Assembly (NCBI GenBank): GCA_020628755.1 | Contig: JAHDEQ010000184.1 | Coordinates: 1 to 8,592 of the forward strand | DNA: 8,592 bases | Source: Saprospiraceae bacterium | Lineage (GTDB): Bacteria; Bacteroidota; Bacteroidia; Chitinophagales; Saprospiraceae | Direction: 5' to 3' | In this document: positions 1 through 6,038 of the stretch, piece by piece | Position numbering within the stretch: position 1 is the first letter of the stretch | Layout of the letters: each line of letters starts with the position of its first letter | Made by a program: the position numbers and the translations under genes | The notes under the pieces: generated by a model | Told to the model about the DNA's origin: nothing | What the model saw: only the letters and a program-made list of their open reading frames with translations | Databases searched by the model: none

Positions 1-6
1 AAAAGG

Positions 7-38
7 AAAAGCCATGCCGACATGTCGGCATGGCTTTT
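7..38. terminator. Perfect palindromic terminator downstream of groEL, probably bidirectional
   Basis: The 32 bases form a perfect inverted repeat centred between 22 and 23. The GC-rich core is GCCATGCCGACA and its complement, and the outer arms are AAAA/TTTT. On the plus strand it runs into six T (35-40). On the minus strand, the direction of groEL, the stem ends in TTTTCCTTTT. It lies about 65 bp past the groEL stop, so it most likely ends the groESL transcript. It could also end a gene entering from the left of the window. Confidence 0.85.
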
Positions 39-62
39 TTATGAAAGAAACCAATTAACCAA

Positions 63-79
63 TTTTCTCGAAGAGAAAA
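63..79 (-). other. Small hairpin in the groEL 3' untranslated region
   Basis: Perfect 7-bp arms (TTTTCTC and GAGAAAA) surround a 3-nt loop, 25 bp past the groEL stop and before the main terminator. The stem is AT-rich with no long T tract of its own, so alone it is a weak terminator. It may be a 3' mRNA-stabilising element or chance. The surrounding bases 50-100 are low complexity, with repeated CCAATTAA-like words. Confidence 0.4.
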
Positions 80-103
80 ACCAGTCAACTAATTAACTAA
101 ATT

Positions 104-1747
104 TTACATCATACCTGGCATTCCGCCACCCATGCCGCCTGGCATTCCGTGGTGGTGTCCGTCGTCAGCCGAAGGCTTATCGTTAACAACACACTCTGTT
201 GTCAAGACCATACCAGCGATAGAAGAAGCGTTTTCTAAAGCAATACGAGTTACTTTGGTTGGGTCAATAACACCTGCTGCTTTCAAATCTTCAAATTTGT
301 CGTCTTTGGCATTGTAACCTTTGTCGCCTTTTGAGTTCATAACTTTTTGAAGAACGACAGAACCTTCGACACCTGCATTTTCAGCAATGGTACGAAGTGG
401 AGCTTCTAAGGCTTTGCGAACGATTTGTACACCAATAGTTTGGTCTTCGTTTTCGCCTTTAAGGTTAGTTAATGCTTTAATAGCACGCACCAAAGCAACG
501 CCACCACCAGCAACGATACCTTCTTCTACTGCTGCACGTGTAGCGTGAAGCGCATCATCCACACGGTCCTTCTTTTCTTTCATTTCAACCTCAGTCGCTG
601 CTCCAACATAAAGAACAGCAACACCGCCAGCCAATTTAGCCAAACGCTCTTGCAATTTCTCACGGTCGTAGTCAGAAGTCGTCGTTTCGATTTGTTGCTT
701 GATTTGGTTGATGCGACCTTCAATCATTTCTTGTGTACCCGAACCATTAACAATGGTTGTATTGTCTTTGTCCACAACGATTTTTTCGCAAGAACCCAAG
801 TGTTCAACTTCTGTATTTTCTAATTTGTATCCTTTTTCTTCAGAAATAACTGTACCTCCTGTAAGGATAGCAATATCTTCTAACATTGCTTTGCGACGGT
901 CGCCAAAACCAGGGGCTTTTACAGCAACTACTTTTAACTGCGCACGCAAACGGTTCACTACCAATACACCCAATGCTTGACTTTCGATGTCTTCAGCAAT
1001 GATTAAAAGAGGACGACCTGTACCAACAGCTTTTTCTAAGATTGGCACAATCTCTTGCATATTAGAGATTTTTTTATCGTGAATCAATACAAGAGGGTTC
1101 TCGTATTCAGTCGTCATATTTTCAGTATTGGTCACGAAGTAAGGAGACAAATAGCCTCGGTCAAATTGCATACCCAATACTTCTTCAACATAAGTGTCAG
1201 TACCTTTTGCTTCCTCAACTGTGATAACACCGTCTGTAGAAACACGCTTCATAGCATCGGCAATAAGAACACCAATTTCATTGTCGTTATTAGCAGAGAT
1301 AGCCCCAACTTGTCTGATTTTCTCGTAATCGTTGCCAATAACTTCAGTCTGAGATTTTAGGTTTTCGATAACCAATGCAGTTGCTTTGCTGATACCTCTT
1401 TTCAAATCCATTGGATTTGCACCAGCTACAACGTTTTTCAAGCCCGCAGCAACCATAGCTTGTGCCAAAACAGTAGCTGTAGTTGTACCATCACCTGCTG
1501 CATCAGCCGTTTTGGAAGCAACTTCTTTAACCATTTGAGCGCCCATATTTTCTACAGGATCTTCTAATTCGATTTCTTTGGCAACTGTTACACCATCTTT
1601 GGTGATAGCAGGAGCTCCAAAACTTTTTTGAATAACTACATTGCGACCTTTAGGCCCCAAAGTTACCTTTACAGCATTTGCAAGAGCATCAATACCAGCT
1701 TTTAGCTTTTCTCTTGCATCCGTATCAAAGGTTATTTCTTTTGACAT
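104..1747 (-). CDS. groEL: Chaperonin GroEL (Hsp60, 60 kDa subunit)
   Basis: ATP-driven cytosolic chaperonin that, as a double ring of 14 subunits capped by GroES, encloses and folds non-native proteins. The 547 residues match the usual length (E. coli 548). Visible signatures are TLGPKGRNV (29-37), the TKDGVTVAKE nucleotide-pocket segment with D51, the GDGTTTATV phosphate loop with D86, RVDDAL with D398 (the residue corresponding to the hydrolysis aspartate of E. coli), and the VAGGGVAL stretch with GGG at 414-416. The C-terminal tail has HHH followed by GMPGGMGGGMPGMM, a Gly-Met tail of the kind that projects into the cavity; the histidines are a local variation. The ATG at 1747 is preceded by an A-rich segment without a Shine-Dalgarno site, as is usual in Bacteroidota. 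It is second in a groES-groEL operon, with 67 bp between the genes. No truncation or frameshift is seen. Confidence 0.99.
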   Translation of the reverse strand: MSKEITFDTDAREKLKAGIDALANAVKVTLGPKGRNVVIQKSFGAPAITKDGVTVAKEIELEDPVENMGAQMVKEVASKTADAAGDGTTTATVLAQAMVAAGLKNVVAGANPMDLKRGISKATALVIENLKSQTEVIGNDYEKIRQVGAISANNDNEIGVLIADAMKRVSTDGVITVEEAKGTDTYVEEVLGMQFDRGYLSPYFVTNTENMTTEYENPLVLIHDKKISNMQEIVPILEKAVGTGRPLLIIAEDIESQALGVLVVNRLRAQLKVVAVKAPGFGDRRKAMLEDIAILTGGTVISEEKGYKLENTEVEHLGSCEKIVVDKDNTTIVNGSGTQEMIEGRINQIKQQIETTTSDYDREKLQERLAKLAGGVAVLYVGAATEVEMKEKKDRVDDALHATRAAVEEGIVAGGGVALVRAIKALTNLKGENEDQTIGVQIVRKALEAPLRTIAENAGVEGSVVLQKVMNSKGDKGYNAKDDKFEDLKAAGVIDPTKVTRIALENASSIAGMVLTTECVVNDKPSADDGHHHGMPGGMGGGMPGMM

Positions 1748-1814
1748 TGTCTTTTAATTTTAGGAATGTGGTTTAGAAAAATTAATTTTTTAGTGTTAAC
1801 AATAAATGGATTGA

Positions 1815-2078
1815 TTATAAAACAATCAAAATATCGTCTTCACGCATGATAAGGTAGTCGCCACCTTCATAGTGCAACTCTTGTCCAGCATATTTGCCGT
1901 ACAATACAGTGTCTCCTTTTTTAACAGTCATTTTGATACCGTCTTTACCAGGACCAACTGCAACGATTTTGCCTTTCTGTGGTTTTTCTTTAGCAGTGTC
2001 GGGGATAATGATTCCGCCTTTTGTTTTTTCTTCTGCCGAAGCAGGTTCTACAACTACTCTGTCGTTTATCGGCTTCAT
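1815..2078 (-). CDS. groES: Co-chaperonin GroES (Hsp10)
   Basis: Forms the seven-subunit lid that binds GroEL and closes the folding chamber. The 87 residues are a little shorter than the E. coli protein (97). The start MKPINDRVVVEP is typical. The mobile loop that contacts GroEL is seen as EEKTKGGIIIPDTAKEKP (about 16-33), followed by GKIVAVGPGK and the C-terminal strand MREDDILIVL. It is the promoter-proximal gene of the groESL operon. The leader of about 130 nt carries an inverted repeat (2130-2148) and a TAnnTTTG promoter box (2212-2219). No CIRCE operator (TTAGCACTC-N9-GAGTGCTAA) is visible upstream, so heat-shock control by HrcA is not supported by the sequence. The identification is firm. 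Confidence 0.98.
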   Translation of the reverse strand: MKPINDRVVVEPASAEEKTKGGIIIPDTAKEKPQKGKIVAVGPGKDGIKMTVKKGDTVLYGKYAGQELHYEGGDYLIMREDDILIVL

Positions 2079-2129
2079 AATTGTTATTAGGTTTTGATTA
2101 TTAAAAAATAATTATGTTAGAATTTAATA

Positions 2130-2148
2130 GTACCTTTAAAAAAGGTAC
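2130..2148 (-). promoter_or_regulatory. Inverted repeat in the groES leader
   Basis: GTACCTTT and its exact complement AAAGGTAC are separated by three A, giving an 8-bp stem about 52 nt upstream of the groES ATG and downstream of the proposed promoter. It could be a protein-binding operator or an mRNA leader hairpin. There is no downstream T tract in the groES direction that would make it a clear terminator. Its role is unknown. Confidence 0.4.
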
Positions 2149-2211
2149 ATTTTCTTTATTATCATTCTTTGTGCCAAGCCATTTTTAATGACATATTTTC
2201 AGTTGGCGGCG

Positions 2212-2219
2212 CAAAAGTA
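2212..2219 (-). promoter_or_regulatory. Likely groESL promoter -7 box (Bacteroidota type)
   Basis: On the minus strand the bases read TACTTTTG and continue into CGCC. This matches the Bacteroidota sigma-A -7 consensus TAnnTTTG. No clear TTTG/TTG -33 element is found at the expected 19-21 nt spacing. The nearest TTGACA-like word lies too far upstream, around 2252-2258. The transcript would start near 2205 and give a groES leader of about 125 nt. Confidence 0.55.
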
Positions 2220-2251
2220 ATAGAAATTATCAGTTTTTAGTATATAATGAT

Positions 2252-2264
2252 TGTCAAAATGACA
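2252..2264. promoter_or_regulatory. Short inverted repeat upstream of the receptor-like gene
   Basis: TGTCA-AAA-TGACA is a perfect 5-bp inverted repeat ending 14 bp before the ATG of the plus-strand gene, within the divergent control region it shares with groESL. Its size and position fit a half-site pair for a dimeric regulator, but in AT-rich DNA it may be chance. Confidence 0.25.
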
Positions 2265-2278
2265 TTTGGTTTGAAAAA

Positions 2279-3076
2279 ATGGCATCTAAAAATACAAAAG
2301 CAGTAACAGATATGTTGGGTCGGCAAGTTTTGATACCAAAACTTCCTAGTCGAGTCATTTCTTTAGTACCGTCGCAGACAGAGTATTTGGCTTATTTGGG
2401 TTTGGAAAAAGAAGTGCTAGGCATTACTAAATTTTGCGTGCATCCAAATAGTTGGTTTCGTAGCAAGGCTAGGGTAGGAGGTACAAAGCAAGTTGATTTT
2501 AAAAAAATTGAGACTCTACAACCTGATTTGATTATTGCAAACAAAGAAGAGAATCAGCGCGAGCAGATTGAGCAGTTGGCTGCTCAATATCCCGTCTGGA
2601 TTAGTGATATTTACAACTTAGCCGATGCTTATACTATGATGTTAGATTTAGGAGCTATTTTTTCTAAAACTCAAAAAGCTAAAACGCTTGTCGAGCAATT
2701 AGAATCAGATTTTCAATCATTAAAACCCTTAGAGGGTAAAAAAAGCGCAGCATATTTTATTTGGAAAAATCCGTATATGGTGGCTGCAAAAGATACTTTT
2801 ATTCATCATATGATAGAAGTAGCAGGCTTTGAAAATGTCTTTTCTAACAAAATGCGCTACCCAGCAATAGAACTTGCAGATTTGGCACAAAAATCGCCTG
2901 ATTTTATTTTGTTATCTTCAGAGCCATTTCCTTTTAATAAACAGCATTTTGAACCCTTTCAGAAAAATTGCCCAAACGCAAAAATAATTGTCGTTGATGG
3001 GGAGTTATTTTCTTGGTATGGGTCTCGCTTGCGCTATACGAGTAACTATTTTGAAGAACTTCGAACAAAATTTTGA
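2279..3076 (+). CDS. BtuF/FhuD-like helical-backbone metal-receptor protein (ABC-type substrate-binding family), no signal peptide
   Basis: The 265 residues have the two-lobe Peripla_BP_2 layout used by cobalamin, haem and ferric-siderophore binding proteins. VTDMLGRQVLIPKLPSRVISLVPSQTE (9-35) is the typical N-terminal lobe start. VGGTKQVDFKKIETLQPDLIIANKEEN (66-92) follows, then a long linking helix at about 112-147, and the second lobe with AAYFIWKNPYMV (157-168) and VDGELFSWYGSRL (239-251). The last motif most resembles BtuF-type cobalamin binders. The ligand is not provable from sequence. There is no signal peptide or lipobox, and upstream codons in this frame offer no ATG that would add one, so as written the protein would stay in the cytoplasm. 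No permease or ATPase gene is adjacent. The subtilase gene starts 8 bp after the TGA, so the two may be co-transcribed. The start has an A-rich lead (GAAAAA) and no Shine-Dalgarno. Confidence 0.85.
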   Translation: MASKNTKAVTDMLGRQVLIPKLPSRVISLVPSQTEYLAYLGLEKEVLGITKFCVHPNSWFRSKARVGGTKQVDFKKIETLQPDLIIANKEENQREQIEQLAAQYPVWISDIYNLADAYTMMLDLGAIFSKTQKAKTLVEQLESDFQSLKPLEGKKSAAYFIWKNPYMVAAKDTFIHHMIEVAGFENVFSNKMRYPAIELADLAQKSPDFILLSSEPFPFNKQHFEPFQKNCPNAKIIVVDGELFSWYGSRLRYTSNYFEELRTKF

Positions 3077-3084
3077 CCAAAAAA

Positions 3085-4740
3085 ATGCGGACTAACTTGT
3101 ATCAAAAATACAAATCCCTTCTCATTATATGTTGTTTTTTGTTGAGTAGTACGTTTACTTACTCTAATGTTATTGGCTATGCACCTCAAGAATTAATCGT
3201 TCGTTTGCTTGTAGATGTTGATGCTCCTTCCTTTTTTGAACAATACAATGCTACCAAAAATGAGACAATAACACTAAAACGTGTTATTTCTAAAAGATAT
3301 AATATTTATCTCGTTTCGACTAATTTCTCTAATCTCAAATTAGATAGGTATGCCCAAAGCCTAATGCTTGAAAAAGAAGTCATTTATTGTCAAAAAAATT
3401 ATTTGGCAAATACTCGAACCACGACACCAAGCGATGTTCATTATAGCGACCAATTGTCCTTGCGAACCATCGGTGTCAATGATATTTGGTCTTCAACGAC
3501 GGGCGGATTGACGATTGATGGTGATACGATTGTTGTCGGAATTATTGATAGTGGATTCGACTATCTGCACGAAGATCTAGAAGCCAATGTTTGGCGCAAT
3601 CATGCCGAAATTCCTAATGATGGGATTGACAATGATGGAAATAATTATATTGATGATTACCATTCATGGAATTTTAGATACGAAAATGATCGCCACGACC
3701 AATTGCCTAATATTGGTATCAGACATGGCACGGCTGTAGCTGGAATAGTTGGTGCGGTAGGTGATAATGCAACAGGAATTGCGGGCATCAATTGGAACAT
3801 CAAAATGATGTTGCTCAGTGTGAGAGGTTATGAGGCTGAAATTGCAGAGGCGTATTTTTATATGTTAGAACAACGGCAATTGTACAATGAAACCAATGGT
3901 GCAAAAGGTGCATTTGTGGTGACTTCTTCTATTTCTTTGGGCTTCAAACAAGCCTTTGCCCAAGAGCATCCGATTTGGTGCGATGTATATGACCAATTGG
4001 GGCAGGTTGGTATTATCAATGTTGGTGCAACAGTTAACGAGCATTATAATGTAGATGTAGTTGGAGATATTCCTTCTACTTGTCCTTCTGATTTTTTGAT
4101 TGCCGTTACCAATACCAACGAATTAGATATTTTAGAGTATAAGGCAGGTTATGGTCAAAATAATATTGATTTGGCTGCGCCAGGCACCAATTCTTTTTCG
4201 ACAGATTTGAATGATCGTTATGATTTTTTTGGTGGTACGTCGGCGGCTACGCCGCACGTCGCTGGTTCAATCGCTTTATTGTACAGTTTGCCTTGTGAAG
4301 ACTTAATTTACAGAGCTAAAAACAATCCTCCTGATGCTGCTTTTTTTATGAAAGAAATGATAATGCAATCCGTTGACTACTTGGATGGATTGAGTGATAA
4401 ATGTGTTTCGGGTGGTCGCTTAAATACTAAAAAGGCAATGGAAAAGATTCGGGATTATTGTGGAGGTGTAGATTTACAGCTTGATTTTAAAATTTTACCC
4501 AATCTAGTTGCTGAAGATAGAGATAGGATTGAAATTGAGTATGAAACGACTAATTTTGAAGAACATCAAATCTTTATTCACGATTCGATGGGACGTTTGT
4601 TTTATGACCAAAGATTTAATCCGCCCAATTTTGAGGATAAACGATTGAGTATCCCCAATCGCTGGACAAAAGGTATTTATATTGTGAGTCTAAGAAATAG
4701 CGAAGGAAACTATTTGTCTAAAAAATTGATTGTATTTTAG
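3085..4740 (+). CDS. Secreted S8 family serine peptidase (subtilase) with T9SS type A-like sorting domain
   Basis: Predicted exported endopeptidase. I use ATG 3085 (551 residues); a TTG at 3073 overlapping the previous stop would add four residues (LTKK) before it. Residues 1-27 form a signal peptide (KYK, then SLLIICCFLLSS, likely cut near TYS). Residues 30-125 look like a propeptide region. The S8 domain has D155 in VVGIIDSGFDYLHEDL, H214 in RHGTAVAGIVGAVG and S386 in GGTSAATPHVAGS, so the triad is complete. N318 in GATVNEHYN is the likely oxyanion-hole residue. A DGIDNDGNNYIDD loop (179-191) is Ca-binding-like and common in this Bacteroidota subgroup. Residues 468-551 form a small beta domain with HDSMGRLFYD, KGIYIVSL and a terminal KKLIVF, matching T9SS type A sorting domains, although the usual YPNP opening is LPNL (471-474) here. 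The protein would cross the outer membrane through T9SS. Substrate unknown. Confidence 0.93.
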   Translation: MRTNLYQKYKSLLIICCFLLSSTFTYSNVIGYAPQELIVRLLVDVDAPSFFEQYNATKNETITLKRVISKRYNIYLVSTNFSNLKLDRYAQSLMLEKEVIYCQKNYLANTRTTTPSDVHYSDQLSLRTIGVNDIWSSTTGGLTIDGDTIVVGIIDSGFDYLHEDLEANVWRNHAEIPNDGIDNDGNNYIDDYHSWNFRYENDRHDQLPNIGIRHGTAVAGIVGAVGDNATGIAGINWNIKMMLLSVRGYEAEIAEAYFYMLEQRQLYNETNGAKGAFVVTSSISLGFKQAFAQEHPIWCDVYDQLGQVGIINVGATVNEHYNVDVVGDIPSTCPSDFLIAVTNTNELDILEYKAGYGQNNIDLAAPGTNSFSTDLNDRYDFFGGTSAATPHVAGSIALLYSLPCEDLIYRAKNNPPDAAFFMKEMIMQSVDYLDGLSDKCVSGGRLNTKKAMEKIRDYCGGVDLQLDFKILPNLVAEDRDRIEIEYETTNFEEHQIFIHDSMGRLFYDQRFNPPNFEDKRLSIPNRWTKGIYIVSLRNSEGNYLSKKLIVF

Positions 4741-4749
4741 TATCACAAG

Positions 4750-4773
4750 ACGCTTAAAAGAAAAACAAAGCGT
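4750..4773. other. Weak inverted repeat between the convergent genes
   Basis: ACGCTT and AAGCGT form a 6-bp stem around a 12-nt A-rich loop, 10 bp past the subtilase stop. On the minus strand the loop is T-rich and follows directly after the stronger hairpin at 4778-4801, so the two may act together at the end of the truB transcript. Alone it is weak. Confidence 0.3.
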
Positions 4774-4777
4774 ATGG

Positions 4778-4801
4778 CATCGCAGTTTCCAAACTGCGAT
4801 G
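4778..4801. terminator. Hairpin between subtilase and truB stops, likely terminator
   Basis: CATCGCAGTTT and its exact complement form an 11-bp stem around CC. It sits in the 77-bp gap between two converging stop codons, 16 bp past the truB stop. On the minus strand a T-rich stretch (TTTGTTTTTCTTTT) begins about 10 nt after the stem, so termination of truB is plausible though not textbook. On the plus strand there is no immediate T run. Confidence 0.55.
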
Positions 4802-4817
4802 AGCAGGAGCAATTATT

Positions 4818-5528
4818 TTACTTTTCTAATTCTGCAATCAATTCTTCCAAATTCCAAGCATCTTCGAGTTTGTAATCTCCAATTTTGGTACGCACTAAAT
4901 GGGCAAGATGGCCTCCAGATTGCATCGCTTTCCCAAAATCATAGGCTAGGCTTCTGATATAAGTTCCCTTGCTACACCGAACTCTAAAATCGAGATCTGG
5001 CATGGCCATATTTGTAATATCAAACTCATATATATGAATTGGACGAGCTTTGACTTCGACGGTTTTTCCTTTGCGAGCCTGTTTGTAAAGCGGTTGCCCA
5101 TCAACTTTGATGGCCGAAAACATAGGAGGATATTGTTGCAAATCTCCTATAAATTGTTGACGGGTTTTTTCTATCAATTCAGTTGTGATATGATGAGTTG
5201 GAAAAGTCGCATCAATAGGTGTTTCCAGGTCAAGCGATGGCGTAGTTGCTCCAAGTCGAATTGTTCCTGTGTATTCCTTGGGCATTCCCTGATAAGAATC
5301 AATTTGTTTGGTCATTTTACCTGTACAAATGATGAGCAGACCCGTTGCAAGCGGGTCGAGGGTACCTGCATGACCCACTTTTATTTTTTTGATGCCCAAG
5401 CGATGCTTTAAGCGAAATCGAATTTTATTGACAACATCAAAAGAAGTCCAGTTGGCAGGTTTATCAACCAAAAGCATTGTACCAGCCAGAAAATCAATAG
5501 TTGTAATATTCGATTTTTGTAAAATCAT
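4818..5528 (-). CDS. truB: tRNA pseudouridine(55) synthase TruB
   Basis: Isomerises U55 in the T-loop of most tRNAs to pseudouridine in the cytoplasm. The 236 residues cover the catalytic domain. They are shorter than E. coli TruB (314) because the C-terminal PUA-type extension is absent, which I regard as ordinary for Bacteroidota. Motifs: LLVDKPANWTSFDVV (19-33), VGHAGTLDPLATGLL (51-65) with catalytic D58, KEYTGTIRLGATTPSLDLETP (84-104) with Y86, YPPMFSAIKVDGQPLY (133-148), and RCSKGTYIRSLAYDFG (184-199) with R192, equivalent to E. coli R181. ATG 5528 gives 17 residues before the conserved LLVDKP. A later Met at residue 18 would start directly at that motif and remains possible. A TAnnTTTG box at 5547-5554 favours the longer start. 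The neighbours are unrelated and no rbfA, ribF or infB is present here. Confidence 0.97.
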   Translation of the reverse strand: MILQKSNITTIDFLAGTMLLVDKPANWTSFDVVNKIRFRLKHRLGIKKIKVGHAGTLDPLATGLLIICTGKMTKQIDSYQGMPKEYTGTIRLGATTPSLDLETPIDATFPTHHITTELIEKTRQQFIGDLQQYPPMFSAIKVDGQPLYKQARKGKTVEVKARPIHIYEFDITNMAMPDLDFRVRCSKGTYIRSLAYDFGKAMQSGGHLAHLVRTKIGDYKLEDAWNLEELIAELEK

Positions 5529-5546
5529 ATTAAAGTTTTAATGTCA

Positions 5547-5554
5547 CAAAAATA
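5547..5554 (-). promoter_or_regulatory. Possible truB promoter -7 box
   Basis: The minus strand reads TATTTTTG, matching TAnnTTTG, 19 bp upstream of the truB ATG; the transcript would have a leader of roughly 12 nt. No TTG -33 element is seen at the proper distance, only a T9 run around 5572-5580. In such AT-rich DNA a chance match is possible. Confidence 0.4.
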
Positions 5555-5860
5555 AAAAAATGTAAATTTTTAAAAAAAAAGTCCTTCTATTTATGTCGTT
5601 TTTAGAAACTTTTTTATTTTTGATCGTCTAAAAAACAAACATTCCATAGAACCTATCTATTGAAGCTACTACTAAGACTAAATATAGTCCCACACTAAAA
5701 ACGATTCTACATAATTTAACCCTTGGAGATCCAAAATTTGACCTAAAAAAATCAAATTGAAAATTTTACAATAACGTATTGTTATGGTATGAAATTCGTT
5801 TTTCTATAAATTGAACACTCATATCAAATAGATTAGTTGAAATTTAAAACAGAACCAATT
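5555..5860. other. AT-rich intergenic region with no gene seen
   Basis: Between the truB promoter area and the small ORF there are only very short open frames (for example 12 codons from 5593), with no RNA gene, mobile-element end or strong hairpin. A run of nine A lies at 5572-5580, and a small imperfect dyad surrounds GTATT near 5773-5785. The last 80 bases are only about 22% G+C. No clear TAnnTTTG promoter for the plus-strand small ORF was found. Confidence 0.6.
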
Positions 5861-5941
5861 ATGTTAGTATTGTACATTGCAGGAGCAGCTTTTTTGCTTG
5901 GTGGCGGAATCATTATCGGTGGCAAATTGTCAGAGCAATAG
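5861..5941 (+). CDS. Candidate 26-residue single-helix membrane peptide
   Basis: A complete ATG-to-TAG frame encodes 26 residues. A hydrophobic, Gly-rich segment of about 20 residues (LVLYIAGAAFLLGGGIIIGG) is followed by the polar tail KLSEQ. This fits one membrane-spanning helix with small-residue (GxxxG-like) packing faces. Support for translation: the frame is about 42% G+C (34 of 81) while the 80 bases before it are about 22%, and the bases before the ATG are A-rich (AAAACAGAACCAATT), like other starts in this window. I do not recognise a family. The function is unknown; small helper or regulatory subunits of membrane proteins look like this, but so could a chance frame. It stands alone, on the opposite strand to both truB and the DUF5686 gene. 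Confidence 0.5.
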   Translation: MLVLYIAGAAFLLGGGIIIGGKLSEQ

Positions 5942-5976
5942 AGATTCCGAAATTTAAAACCTTTTTTAGCAATTCA

Positions 5977-5999
5977 TTTTGAAATAGTATATTTCAAAA
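5977..5999. other. AT-rich hairpin between the small ORF and the DUF5686 gene end
   Basis: TTTTGAAAT and ATTTCAAAA are exact complements around AGTAT (9-bp stem, 5-nt loop). It lies 35 bp past the small ORF stop on the plus strand and 39 bp past the DUF5686 stop on the minus strand. The stem has one G-C pair in nine, so it is a weak terminator candidate for either transcript. On the minus strand, T runs (GGGTTTTTG) precede rather than follow the stem. Confidence 0.35.
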
Positions 6000-6038
6000 A
6001 CCCATCTACGTTTTTTATCATCACACTTTTTTTATTGG

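Noticed and set aside
545..1360. Plus-strand open frames of roughly 90-100 codons opposite groEL
   Set aside because: They lie wholly within the highly conserved groEL frame on the other strand, overlap one another and encode Cys/Phe/Ser-rich text with no recognisable motif. They are antisense shadows of a biased coding sequence.
2243..2248. TATAAT word as a promoter -10 for the receptor-like gene
   Set aside because: Bacteroidota primary sigma factors favour TAnnTTTG rather than TATAAT, no spaced -35/-33 partner is found, and the region is AT-rich. The nearby GACATTTG (2261-2268) is a 7-of-8 match to TAnnTTTG but would leave almost no leader.
2252..2258. TTGACA-like word on the minus strand as the -33 element of groESL
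   Set aside because: It lies about 32 nt from the TACTTTTG box, too far for the normal 19-21 nt spacing.
3073..3084. TTG start for the subtilase, adding four residues
   Set aside because: ATG 3085 directly precedes a normal signal peptide. The TTG would overlap the previous stop and add only LTKK, so the ATG is simpler, though the TTG is not excluded.
5034..5411. 125-codon plus-strand frame opposite truB
   Set aside because: It is antisense to the conserved catalytic motifs of TruB and is explained by them; there is no independent evidence for it.
5555..5860. Possible tRNA or other structured RNA in the intergenic gap
   Set aside because: No cloverleaf, GTTCGA-like T-loop or strong GC stem is visible; the stretch is AT-rich with only weak dyads.
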